Assembly: GCF_050908995.1 (NCBI RefSeq)
Contig: NC_135121.1
Location: 1-64,000, forward strand
Direction of reading: 5' to 3'
Source: Andrena cerasifolii
Taxonomy: Eukaryota > Arthropoda > Insecta > Hymenoptera > Andrenidae
DNA length: 64,000 nucleotides
Shown: positions 52,962 to 63,765 of the stretch, one piece after another
Layout: each line of letters opens with the position of its first letter
Position numbering within the stretch: the first letter of the stretch is position 1
The notes under the pieces: model-generated
What the model saw: only the letters and a program-made list of their open reading frames with translations
Told to the model about the DNA's origin: nothing
Databases searched by the model: none
Program-made: the position numbers and the translations under genes

Positions 52962-54153
52962 TACAGGGTGTCCCACTAAGGAGTGGACAGCGCGATATCT
53001 CTTAAAGTATTGTCGATAAAAATATAAAAAAAATAGGGAATTGCATGGTTCGAGGGGGCCCATTTATTAGCGCGAACGAATTTTGTTTCCGATTATTATT
53101 TTAAAAGATACGATGGTCAAGTTCGGTTTTTCAAATGGAACTATTTTTTGTGAACACCTGAGTTGATAGTGCGTTCCAAGACAAATTCAATAAGCTTTAA
53201 TGTATACACTTTATTTCCACTGGTTTTTAAGATATTGCGCTTGCAAAATTACTGATTTTCACTGGAAGAAAAACCCTCTGGAATAGGAAGGACCGGGGTC
53301 GGTCTTACTGGCGCTACGGGTGGCATTGCCTGTTGAAACTGATACCTACCTGCCAAAGGTCTACGACAGGGTTCGCAGGCCCAAAAGCTGGACAATTCTT
53401 TTCCCTCAGAAATGCTACTTAGGTAGGTACATCTGCGGTATCGAGAAGCGCATCGTTACTTTTATTTCGCACTTGCTTCTACGCTCGGATGGCCGTTCTT
53501 TTGGGAGGGATGTAAGTTGGATTGGTTAGGTTAGGAGGAGTGAAAGTTGCTAGACTAAATTTCAACCATAGGGAGCAGATTGTATCAGAACCAATCCAAC
53601 TTGCATCCCTCCCAAAAGAACCGGCCATCCGAGCGTAGAAGCAAGTGCGAAATAAAAGTAACGATGCGCTTCTCGACACCGCAGATGTACCTACCTAACT
53701 AGCATTTCTGACGGAAAAGAATTGTCCAGCCTTTGGGCCTGCCATTTCTGGCGTAGACCTTTGGCAGGTAAGTATCCATTTCAACAGGCAGTGCCACCCG
53801 TGGCGCCAGTAAGACCGCCCCCGGTTTTTGCCATTCAAGAGGGTTTTCTTCCAGTGAAAATCAGTAATTTTGCAAGCGCAATATCTTAAAAACCAGTGGA
53901 AATAAAGTGTATACATTAAAGCTTATTGAATTTGTCTTGGAACGCACTATCAACTCAGGTCTTCAAAAAAAATAGTTCCATTTGAAAAACCGAACTTGAC
54001 CATCGTATCTTTTAAAATAATAATCGAAAACAAAATTCGTTCGCGCTAATAAATGGGCCCCCTCGAACCATGCAATTCCCTATTTTTTTATATTTTTATC
54101 GACAATACTTTAAGAGATATCGCGCTGTCCACTCCTTAGTGGGACACCCTGTA
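52962..54153. mobile_element. Foldback element D (1192 bp)
   Basis: Same family as A and C. It has TACAGGGTGTCCC ends and long inverted arms with a short centre near 53575. It is flanked by TA and inserted in the SINE-like repeat. Confidence 0.9.
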
Positions 54154-54307
54154 TAACGAAAAACAGAAACTCGGGGCGACGGGGCTCGAAGCCAAGACCT
54201 CCGCGTTACTGGTCAGCCGCCTAACCAACTACCCCAAACTCCAGCTCCCTGGCATTAGTCTTTCCCGAATGGTACATATACCGAAACCAACGGAGCGTCA
54301 CATATGT

Positions 54308-54309
<2 letters not shown>

Positions 54310-54347
<38 letters not shown>
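54310..54347. repeat. (CA)n dinucleotide repeat
   Basis: About 19 CA repeats, the reverse-strand equivalent of the GT tract in SINE-like copy 1. Confidence 0.95.
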
Positions 54348-54350
<3 letters not shown>

Positions 54351-54474
54351 CATGAGCCGTTGCCAAACGTCAGCGTATAATAATTTATTTTTATGAGAAA
54401 TTGTATCGGATGGTGTCGGATGATGTCGGGAAAGGTCGGCGTTTTACATACCACGTATTCGGGGGACGGGGGTA

Positions 54475-54598
54475 TGGGGAAAGAGAGAGCATTACTTAGT
54501 GGTACAATCACAGTTATTTTAAAGCTAAATTCGGGGAGGGAAAGAGACAGCACTATATAGTGGTACAAGTACATTTATTCTAAAGCTAAAATTTTTTC
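54475..54598. repeat. ~60-bp tandem duplication
   Basis: Two diverged copies, each running from ggggaaagag/gggaaagaga through agtggtacaa to attctaaagctaaa. Lies just left of the Transib. Confidence 0.6.
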
Positions 54599-54623
54599 AA
54601 AGTGTTTTTCAATCTTCACGTCG

Positions 54624-54653
54624 CACAGTGGGGTATTTGGCCCCAAAACCCGG
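54624..54653 (+). repeat. Left Transib TIR with RSS-like heptamer
   Basis: Heptamer CACAGTG, a 12-bp spacer, then CCAAAACCC, which matches the recombination-signal nonamer ACAAAAACC at 7 of 9 positions. The right TIR has the heptamer and AAAA at the same spacing but matches the nonamer at only 5 of 9, so the nonamer resemblance may be chance. Confidence 0.75.
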
Positions 54654-55445
54654 ACATGGCTATTTTAAAGTCTTCATACTCCCATAACTTTGTTAAAATT
54701 CATCCAAAGTTGATGAAATAAAAACCATTTTAAAGTTGAAACTTTCTACTTTTCGACTCATTGAATCGATTTTATCGAAATCGGTATTCAGGGGGTAAAA
54801 TCCGCCCTTAAAGAGGAATGTGCCAAACTGTAAAAGTTTCTTGATGTTTGTCAAGTGCTACGGAGTGCAAACAATATTTATTGTAATTTTTATGTATACT
54901 ATCGAAAAGTATAATCTTATTACAAAGAATGCTGTGTCTTAAATATATAGCCACGGTGAAAAGCATGCATTTTTCACTCACTCGTTCTTTCGCGGATGCT
55001 GAGGCTCTGTAATACGAGTCCCATCGAAGGGACTGTTTAGATTACGGACTCGCGAGATGTTTATGTTACACAGGAGATTAGCGTTCGACTACGTTTCTTC
55101 TTTCTGATTGAATTCAGTTGGAACCATTCGGTCAAAGAGTATCGTGTGCAGTGAGAGTTATCCAAGTGTCTTTAAAAAATTCCTATATATTATTTAAATT
55201 TTATGTGTGTATTGTTTCCTTATTTTAGTTCATACTGTGTTTTTAGTGTATATTTAGTATTTACTTAAGTTAATTGGTGCAGTATATTTTTTAAGTTCCA
55301 TTTTGTTTCATATTCTACTTCACTTCACCTATATTTGGTAAGTAGAAACATGATTTGTTAGCAGAACTAGTTTTCGCATTCAGTATATTCTTTTTCAGTA
55401 TTCAGATGTAAGTTGAGGACTATATATGTCCATATAGGTAGTAAA

Positions 55446-57596
55446 ATGTCATCGGATACTGGAGAATCCTCTGGGATAAAAGTTAAGACGCGAAAACAAT
55501 TATTTAATATTATGCAGGGGTGTAAAGGCGAAAAAATTACTGAAAACCTGGAGTATCTTGAAAATTATTTAATAAATCGCAACAGATATTCAGAAGAAGG
55601 GCGTGTAGCGTTTAAACACAGTATTTCTCATCTTAAATCAGAATTCAAACGTAGATGGGTTTCTGCAAAATATAGGAAGGATCTTTTCGAAAAACAGAAT
55701 TTAAACTGGCTTCAAGGAACATTTGAAATACCCACAACAACATCCTAGGCTGGACGTGTACCTAAGTCTTTTACCGAATTATCTGAGCGAAGCAAAAGAA
55801 GAAAAACAGAAGATATACGGGAAATGATTAGCACCGAGGAATTAACATTTGCCGCACAGGCAAAGCTAAGGTCTTCTGGTCAAGTGGACGCTACCATAGT
55901 ACTGCAGGAAGTCACAAAATGCCAATCATATGCAAAAAAGTGCAGGCAACTTTTTTCCACAAATCAACAAGAAGAAACAAGACAACTCTCGATTTTGAAA
56001 GCCCTATTTATATTTGCACAAGCAAATTTATCCAGGCAAGAATATGAAATTGTCCGTACAATGGATAAAAAACTTTTTCCATCGTATTCTGTATTACAGA
56101 AGGCTAAGAAAGTTTGCTATCCTGTTCAAGAAGCATTCGTCATAACTGACACTTCTGCAGAAATAAAGCTGCAAGAATTACTATATCACACAGCTGTTCG
56201 GTTACTGTTATATTTGCAAGAAGGGTTACATAATTTACAAGAAAATGAGATCAGTAAATTACAATTAATTAATAAATGGGGTTGTGATGGATCCAAACAA
56301 GCACAATATAAACAACAATTTAAAAACATTTCTGATTCTGACAGTCACATATTTCAAAGCTCATTCCTTCCCCTACGATTAATTTCTTCAGAAAATTCAA
56401 AAATCATTTGGGATAATCCGACACCATCATCTCCAAGGTATTGTGTAGACCAATCAGAATAAGGTTTATAAAAGAAGATACCGATGTAATAAATGACGAA
56501 ATAAGTTATATAGAAGGCCAAATAGACCAACTAAGAGAAACAAAAATTAATGGAAATAGACCTATAACTGTTAAGCACATTTTTTTGTTCACGATGATAG
56601 ATGGGAAGATATGCAACGCGGTAACAAACACATCATCTACCATGAGATGTTACCTATGCGGATTGACCTCTACAGCATTCAACGATTTGTCGAAGACAGG
56701 TGAAATTAATGTAGCTGCATTAAAGTTTGGTTTGTCGATTCTACATGCCAGAATAAAAATATTCGAAAATTTGCTACATTTATCTTATAAATTACACATT
56801 CGGAAATGGCAAATAAGATCAAAAGAAGAAAAACGTTTAGTCGCGGAAAGAAAGAAAGTCATACAAGGAGGAGTTTAAAGCTCAAATAGGAATTACTGTT
56901 GACGTACCAAAAGCTGGTTTCGGCAATACAAATGATGGAAATACCAGTCGCAGATTTTTCTTAAACCATCAATTATCATCTACCATTACTGGGGTTGATG
57001 TAGAACTAATATATAGACTTAGAGTCATATTAGAAACTGTGTCAAGCGGTTACAAAATAGATTTAAATAAATTTGAAACATTTACTATGGATACTGCAAA
57101 GCTATATGTTAAACTATACTCATGGTACCCTATGTCACCTACCATGCACAAGTTACTAATCCACGCACCATTAATTATTGAAAATGCTATTTTACCCATT
57201 GGAAGACTGTCAGAAGAAGCAGCCGAGGCAAGAAACAAACACTTTCGTCGTTATAGAGAAGATCGTGCACGAAAGTATTCTAGAAAAGCATGTAATATAG
57301 ACGTACTGAATAGACTTTTAATTACTTCCGATCCTCTGATATCCAGTATAAGACCGACTACGAAGAAAAAATCAAACCCCTTTTTAAGCGAGACATTGCA
57401 AATTAATTCTACCTTCTGAACCTACATCAATTGTAGAAGAACAAGTATCAGAAGAAGAAGATGATGATGATGATGATGAGGAGGAGGAAGAAGAGGAAGA
57501 AGAATATGAAGAAGAAGAAGAAGGAACGACATCAGATGAACAGGAAGTATTCTCAGGCGAAGAACTTTGTGATGCATGTTCCGATGAAAATTAATA
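55446..57596 (+). pseudogene. Transib/RAG1-like transposase, disrupted
   Basis: The ATG at 55446 opens the frame. TAG at 55746 interrupts it, and it continues in frame to TAA at 56460. A shift near 56450 leads to the next stretch (to 56878), another shift near 56868 to the following one (to 57419), and a last shift to an Asp/Glu-rich tail ending ~57595. The three catalytic residues are visible: Asp in WGCDGS (56286-56288), Asp in TMIDGK (56600-56602) and Glu in the SEEAAEARNKHFRRYRE motif (~57208-57255). A C-x-x-C (RCYLCG) sits ~17 residues after the second Asp, as in RAG1. The last motif closely resembles the RAG1 active-site glutamate region. Confidence 0.85.
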
Positions 57597-58546
57597 AAAA
57601 TACAGGGTTTCCTATTAAAAGGTACATTCTCATATATATGTATTCTTGATCACTAAAATTAAATAACTTCATTTTGTATTGTCATCCAAACTACGTATGC
57701 ATGCAAAGTTTCAAGTCTATTGGATAGTTGGAAGTGGGTTAAAATTGAGTTTATAGATTTGAACTAAACAAATATACATGCAAACAAACAGAGAATTGAA
57801 GTTGAATAAAAATCGTTTAATAAGAAATTGTTTGTTAATCAGAGGTGTAAGTGGGACTGTTCAAGTCTATTCCGTCCAATTATATAATATTATTGTTTAA
57901 TCATTAGTCAATTTCTGAGCATCGCTGATCTACAGCATACTATATACTTACTTTACGGAGATATAGCGAATGCGAACATGCAGGTATGTGAGAAATGCTG
58001 CTATTTTCAATGACCACTTTTTCGTAGATCAACTGTAAAACACGGAGTTGGACGAAGTAGGAATCAATTTTCCTTGTATCTTAATCATAAAGCTTCATAG
58101 AACACAATGACACTAAAATGAACACCGGGACTCACTCGAAATCATTAACAAAGTCTTAGAATCATAAATAAAATTACTGAATCGTTCATTATCTTCAAAT
58201 ACTAATAACTACAAAAATATATATGGTACATAAGTAAAATTTACTTAAAAGTATACCATACACTTAGCTAGAAAAACTTCTATAAAACAAAAATTTATTT
58301 AATTTATGTAAATAAGTTCCAAATTACTAATAGGTGAATTTGTTGAGAAAGGAAAGCGTGTTATCAGAATCCTAAACGTCCGACAAATCACAGTACTTTA
58401 TGGATACATGAATGCGAAAACGAATATTTATAGATTGTTCCTCAGATATTCAACTAACTAAAGAAACAAAAGTTTTACAATTTATGTAGAATTTTTAAAA
58501 TTGAATTTTGACCGCATTTTCGGGGCATATACCACACTGTGCGTCG

Positions 58547-58813
58547 CAGCGTATCGCGCGATCACGTGTAATTTGAACCCACCCTCAAGGATAAAGCAGC
58601 TGCGCGAGATGACGTCATTTTTGCGATGCGAATGTAATATGATACTTTTGGAAACGTCGTACGTGAGAATCATGGAAAGAATTATGCAGTGTCAGCAGAA
58701 ACTGTCTCGGATGATATCGGAAAGGATCGGCTTTTTACGTGCAATCTATTGAAGGAAGGAGACACGCAGAAAGAGATAAACAGAGATAGCTAATCGTGGT
58801 GTAGGTATAAAAT
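58547..58813. other. Region between Transib and PolB gene
   Basis: Contains ctcggatgatatcggaaaggatcgg near 58706, similar to sequence at about 54418-54445 left of the Transib. The two may be diverged copies of one repeat. No gene seen. Confidence 0.4.
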
Positions 58814-59962
58814 ATGCGCACTAAACTGCACAAAGTCTCAAATCGCTGCAACATGTTGCGTGGAAAAAACATTACAGCCATGGAAGAATTCGCGCAAGTA
58901 GAATGTCAATTGTTGGATCAATCTGCGCGATTGATTTCACAGGAAGAATACCTCGCGTGGGAAGAACGGTGCAACGTGTGTATCGAATCGTTGGAAGAAC
59001 ACAGCCGAGTGAAACGTCCTCGATTATCGATCGGTGTTGAGCAATCGCTGGTTGCTCGAATCGCGCAGCTCGAAAGACTAAAATATTCGTTGCACGGACG
59101 TTTTGTGCATGAAGGTGCCGGGCATTCAAGCACAGGACTTTTGTGGCGCAAAATAGGCACTGCTTTCGATAGCCGCGTATTAACCGGTGCCGTGCTAAAT
59201 TCGAATTATATAGAGCCGCGCAACTTCCTCCAGGATGCGGCGACCATTGTGTTGGAACATGTACGAGGCGCTTTGAGGAAACATTAGAACCTCAAAGTGA
59301 ATACTGTGTTCAACGGCGAATTTGTGGCGGGGGACAAGCATGCTTGTAAAAGCATCAATACTCGAAACTGCGAACTCTTCGGTACATCCAATCTACAGGA
59401 GTGGTACCAACGATGTGTCATCGAACCCACCCTGGCTTCGTTGGAAGAGTTCCAGGAACGCGACAGCGGATGGGCACTATCACAAATCCTCAATTTGATC
59501 GTCAACGTGAATAAGTACAATCCTATTCCAAATATTGATGAAGAAAGCGACAATTAGCGTGCGATCCGATGATAACGCCTGTTTCGCATGGGCAGTGGTC
59601 GCAGCTCTCCATCCCGCCGAAAGAAACCCTCATCGGCCAAGTTCATATCCACATTATACATTGGTGCTAAATCTCCAGGGCAGTGAGTTTCCAATGTCCA
59701 CGAAGCAAATTGTAAAGTTTGAAGGGTTGAACAGCATTTCCATCAACGTCTATAGCTTCGAGGAGAAGAAGAAGACCGAAAAAGGGATGACAATATTTCC
59801 ACTGCATCTCACCAGCCAAAAGAGGGATCGACACGTCAACCTGCTCTACACGCCAAATCAAGAGCACGGCGATGTAGGGCACTTAGTATGGATCAAGAAC
59901 TTGTCCCGGCTGGTGAGCACACAGCTGAGCAAGAAGAAGGCAAAGAAATTCATCTGTGATCG

Positions 59963-60033
59963 GTGCATATATAAAATTATGAAATATTGAAATGTCCCCA
60001 TGAAAAAAATTAAATAAAAATTTGATTTTATAG
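59963..60033 (+). other. Probable 71-bp intron in the polymerase gene
   Basis: The coding sequence ...FICDR is cut at GTGCATAT, and TTTTATAG precedes GTGCCTGCGCTAC. Removing 59963-60033 restores the frame and completes a C-x-x-C...H...C finger. The intervening DNA is AT-rich with stops. GT-AG borders and a T-rich 3' end fit an insect mini-intron. Confidence 0.65.
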
Positions 60034-61611
60034 GTGCCTGCGCTACTTTGGATCCGGTGAGAAGTTGGAGGCCCACACAGTGGATTGCCGAGAGATGGAC
60101 GACTGCACCATTCTGCTGCCCAGCCAGGACAACAATTTGCTCAGTTTCGATGGCCACGGCAGTAAGGAACGACTCCCCTTCGTGGTGTACGCCGATCTAG
60201 AGTGCATCCTAGAGAAAACGGAGGATGTCCAGAAGGATGCTGGGGAGCACAAATTGTGCACGTACCAGAAACATAAGGTGCATAGTATTGGCTATTATAT
60301 GCATTGCTCGTACGATGCATCGTTATCAGCATATCGATATCATCGCGATATGGATTGCGTTTCTTGGTTCGTGAAAGAGCTGAAAAAATTTGCGGATTTT
60401 GCTAAACCCATCCCTGGCCAATAATGTTCCCATGGAAAAGTTGACGAAGGACCAGTGGAGGGCATTTCACAGCGCGAAGCATTGCCACATTTGTGAAAAG
60501 CCATTCGAGGCTGATGATAAACGAGTGCGTAATCATTGCCATCTATCCGGACGGTTTAGAGGCCCCGCACATTCGAAGTGCAATTTAAATTATAAAAATT
60601 CCTTTTACATCCCAATAGTTTTCCATAATTTATCCGGCTATGATTTGCATTTTATTATCGAGGAAATAGCTACCGCTTTCGAAGGCAGCGTTGATGTATT
60701 GCCCATAAATAAAGAAAAATATATTTCATTCACGAAAAATGTCGAAGATACGGCTGAAGAATCAGACTCGCGAAATTGTATTAAATTGCGATTCATCGAT
60801 TCGTACAAATTTCTAAATACCAGTCTCGACAAATTAGCATCTTTTCTTAGCGCAGATAAATTAAAAAATTTACGATCTCAATTTGAAACATTATCCATCG
60901 AAGATTTCAATTTATTGACGCGAAAGGGTGTATTTCCGTATGAATATCTTGATTGCACGAACAAGCTGCAGGATCCATGCTTACCACCGCGCGAATCATT
61001 CTAGAGTTCGTTAACGGGTGAGACTGTATCCGAGAGCGATTACGCGCACGCCGAGACTGTCTGGCAGCGTTTCGGGATTAGAACCTTGGGTGAATACAGC
61101 GACTTGTATTTGAAAACAGATGTCTTGTTATTGGCAGATATTTTTGAAAATTTTCGCGAAACTTGTATCAAGAGTTACGGATTAGATTCCGCGCATTATT
61201 ATACTTTACCTGGCTTTACATGGGATGCCATGCTAAAACATACCAAAATTACGTTCGAATTGCTCACAGACGTTGATATGGTCATGTTTATCGAACGCGG
61301 TATAAGTGGCGGTTTAAGCCAATGTTCCGGAATGTAACGTTCGGCTGTCCGAAAACAACTGAAGCTAGTATGTCCTCGAGAGGAGAGCGGCGTCCCCTCG
61401 AGTATAGGATAGGTGGGAGTTCGTTATTACAACTAAGGATTAAAATCCACGACTTAAAAACTTAACAATGACTTTATTTGACAATACTTATTCTAATATT
61501 GCTTACAGTCTACGATTATATATTCTGTTTTTGGGTTTTCTATAGTTTTTTATATTTATGCTAATTAATGTTACGTGAATATTTATTAAAGTATATGTAT
61601 ATATTGCAGAG

Positions 61612-61898
61612 TTCGGCCGCTACCGTTTCCGGAGCGAGCTCGATGACTCTTGGCAATGTCTGTAGTAAGAACGGCCGCTACCGTCTCCGGGGCGAGCTCG
61701 TTTCTTCTGACAGAGTTTTTATTTTATGCTCTTCGAGGCCTTGCTTTTACCAAGAACATCGGCCGCTACCGTCTCCGGGGCGAGCTCGTTGCCTTTATGA
61801 AAGCGAGGTTCTATAACTTCAACATACAAAGACCAAAAAGGAGCACCAGTAACTTTTATACACTGGAGATCCGCCGCTACCGTCTCCGGGGCGAGCTG
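61612..61898. repeat. Four dispersed ~25-bp GC-rich repeats in the solo LTR
   Basis: Copies of gccgctaccgtctccgggg (or close variants) followed by cgagct lie near 61616, 61676, 61762 and 61871. The core can fold as CGT(T/C)-TCCGG-(A/G)GCG. One base pair changes from T-A in the first copy to C-G in the others. They lie downstream of the minus-strand TATA box. Confidence 0.65.
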
Positions 61899-62017
61899 AA
61901 TCTCACTGGTTGAAACTTAAGCTGCCTCTAGGTTTAAGTATTCGTCAGTTGAGAGAGCGTATTCGAATCGTAACCTTAAATGCCCTGGAATGCTCGCGCT
62001 GCGCATCGTGCGCCTCC

Positions 62018-62027
62018 TTTTATACCC
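62018..62027 (-). promoter_or_regulatory. TATA box of the solo LTR
   Basis: The minus strand reads GGGTATAAAAGGAGG here. It sets the orientation of the LTR and puts the four repeats in the transcribed part. Confidence 0.5.
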
Positions 62028-63612
62028 GAAATTTGATGGCTGGCGCATGCGCAGTGAGTCGCTTATGTATTATTTTGCTTTTTACTCGCTTAATACATTA
62101 TATTTTATCTTGCGTTTTTGTCAGTATTTACATTAAATTATTCCTAACATCTCTATAACATTTGTTTCTTTAGTATTCGTTTGAATCATTAATTAATTAT
62201 AATTCATGTATAGAATAATTTTGTATGGTAACGTAGGACGATTTCGCGATAATGGAGATCGGTTTACTTTACCGGCGGTCGGTAATTATCGGTTTGGATT
62301 CCGCGTGGGACGTTACAGGAAGATACGCACAAGCCAATAACAAGTACACGCCATCTTACGACGCATCGGAACGGTCATCGTACTTGATGTACTTTGACGT
62401 GAACAATTTGTACGGATGGGCAATGTGCCAACCCTTACCATACGCCAAATTTCAATGGGTCGAAGATGTCGAAAATTTTGACGTGTCTTCGATCGCTGTC
62501 GATTCGCCCACGGGATATATTCTCGAGATAGATCTGGAATACCCGCAACGTCTGTACGACGCTCACGCCGATCTACCGTTCTGCCCAACGCGTGCCAAAC
62601 CACCTGTCAGCAGAGAGGACGAGCTACTCGCAACATTATATGATAAGCAGCGTTACGTTATCCATTACCGCGACCTGCAGCAGTGCACGCATCACGGTCT
62701 TCGTATTACAAAGATACACCGCGTGCTTCAATTCGCTCAATCTCCCTGGCTCCGCGATTACTTCGAACTCAATACACGGTTTAGAACAACCACGACAAAC
62801 GACTTTGAAAAAAAATTTGTACAAATTGATGAACAACGCGGTATTTGGCAAAACTATGGAAAATATGCGAAATCACGTAGATGTAAAACTTTTAACACAC
62901 TGGGATGGGCGATATGGTGCGGAGGCAATGATCGCGAAACCAAATTTCCACAGCAGAAGTGTTTTTTCTGAAAATTTAGTCGCCGTTGAAATGCGAAAAC
63001 TCGAGGTGAAATTCAGCAAACCAATATACGTGGGTATGTGCATTCTGGACATATAAAAAATTTGTTTGTACAAATTTCACCACAAGTACATGTCTCCACT
63101 GCATGGTCAAAAATGTAAAATATTATATACAGACACTGATGCCTCATCTATCACATTCAATGCGATGATATCTACGAGACCATGAAACACAATATCGATA
63201 GATTTGATACAAGCGATTATTCTATCGACAATACACATGATACGCCGCGCTTAAATAAGAAGGTTCCGGGGCTGATGAAGGACGAAAATAATGGGATGAT
63301 AATGACCGAATTCGTAGGTCTTAGAGCGAAAATGTATGCACTCCGCGTAGATGGCAAAAAAGATACGAAAAAGGCGAAAGGCGTCAAGACCAACGTCATA
63401 GCCAGAACGATAACTTTCGACGACTACGCGCAGTGTTTGCGAAAGGAGATCGAAATGGTTCGCAGACAATCATGCATACGGTCTAAATTGCATAAAGTGT
63501 ACACCATTTCGGAATGCAAAATCGCTCTGAGTCCATACGACGACAAGCGGTATATCGTACTCGATTCAACTGACACGGTGCCCTGGGGACATTATAGAAT
63601 ACCATCGTAAAA

Positions 63613-63765
63613 TAAAAATTATTGTATTTATTAACTCCTTCTTATAAATAGCGGAATTATTGCTTAAAAATAAAATTCTTTGCACATGTATAGAAATTAT
63701 TATATTTATTAACTCGTTCTTATAAATAGTGGAATTATGTAAAATAAAATTGTTCACGCATGTAC
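63613..63765. repeat. ~80-bp tandem duplication
   Basis: Two copies containing tatttattaactc-ttcttataaatag-ggaatta and ending at gcacatgta/gcatgta. AT-rich and non-coding, just after the polymerase gene. Confidence 0.7.

Larger units (their letters stand above)
52620..54440 (-). mobile_element. SINE-like repeat, copy 2, split by a foldback
   Basis: The body lies at 52620-52961 and the tRNA-like head, upstream part and (CA)n at 54154-54440, all in reverse orientation relative to copy 1. The foldback D (52962-54153) sits between them exactly at a TA that is intact in copy 1 (near 17138), so D inserted after the repeat did. Confidence 0.85.
54624..58541 (+). mobile_element. Transib DNA transposon, complete ends (3918 bp)
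   Basis: Both ends start CACAGTG and are inverted repeats for about 30 bp with several mismatches: the left continues gGGTATtTGgCCCcAAAA and the right tGGTATaTGcCCCgAAAA. CGTCG flanks both sides (54619-54623 and 58542-58546), a 5-bp GC-rich target duplication as known for Transib. The interior holds a RAG1-like transposase broken by stops and shifts. CACAGTG equals the heptamer of V(D)J recombination signals. From about 57600 to 58500 the interior is AT-rich and has no gene. Confidence 0.9.
61333..62317 (-). mobile_element. Solo LTR (985 bp) inside the polymerase gene
   Basis: Starts TGTAACG and ends CGTTACA. GGAA flanks both sides (61329-61332 and 62318-62321) as a 4-bp target duplication. 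Coding sequence on the two sides joins exactly at the polymerase codons C-S-G-R-Y. The minus strand carries TATAAAAGG near 62025, so the LTR is oriented leftwards. No retroelement body remains. Four ~25-bp repeats lie at 61612-61898. Confidence 0.9.
58814..63610 (+). pseudogene. Polinton protein-primed DNA polymerase B
   Basis: A single large gene in pieces. The N-terminal extension (58814-59557) is interrupted by TAG at 59285 and shifts near 59535. A zinc-finger-like C-x-x-C...H...C spans the intron at 59963. Exonuclease motifs are Exo I YADLEC (~60187), Exo II NLSGYDLHF (~60626) and Exo III YLKTDVLLLAD (~61107), with an HNH-type CHIC...NHCH insert at ~60484. Polymerase motif A is FDVNNLYG (~62394), motif B KLMNNAVFGK (~62824) and motif C YTDTDA (~63124). 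A C-terminal part ends at 63610. A shift near 60415, a TAG near 61002, an 8-A run near 62810 and stops near 63054 and 63181 add to a solo LTR at 61333-62317. No capsid genes accompany it. Confidence 0.85.

Noticed and set aside
45290..53916. Repeated ~70-codon frames on both strands
   Set aside because: They are mirror images in the arms of the foldback elements and have no gene-like features.
57461..57649. Methionine/lysine-rich 62-codon frame
   Set aside because: It is the wrong frame of the Asp/Glu-rich tail of the Transib transposase.
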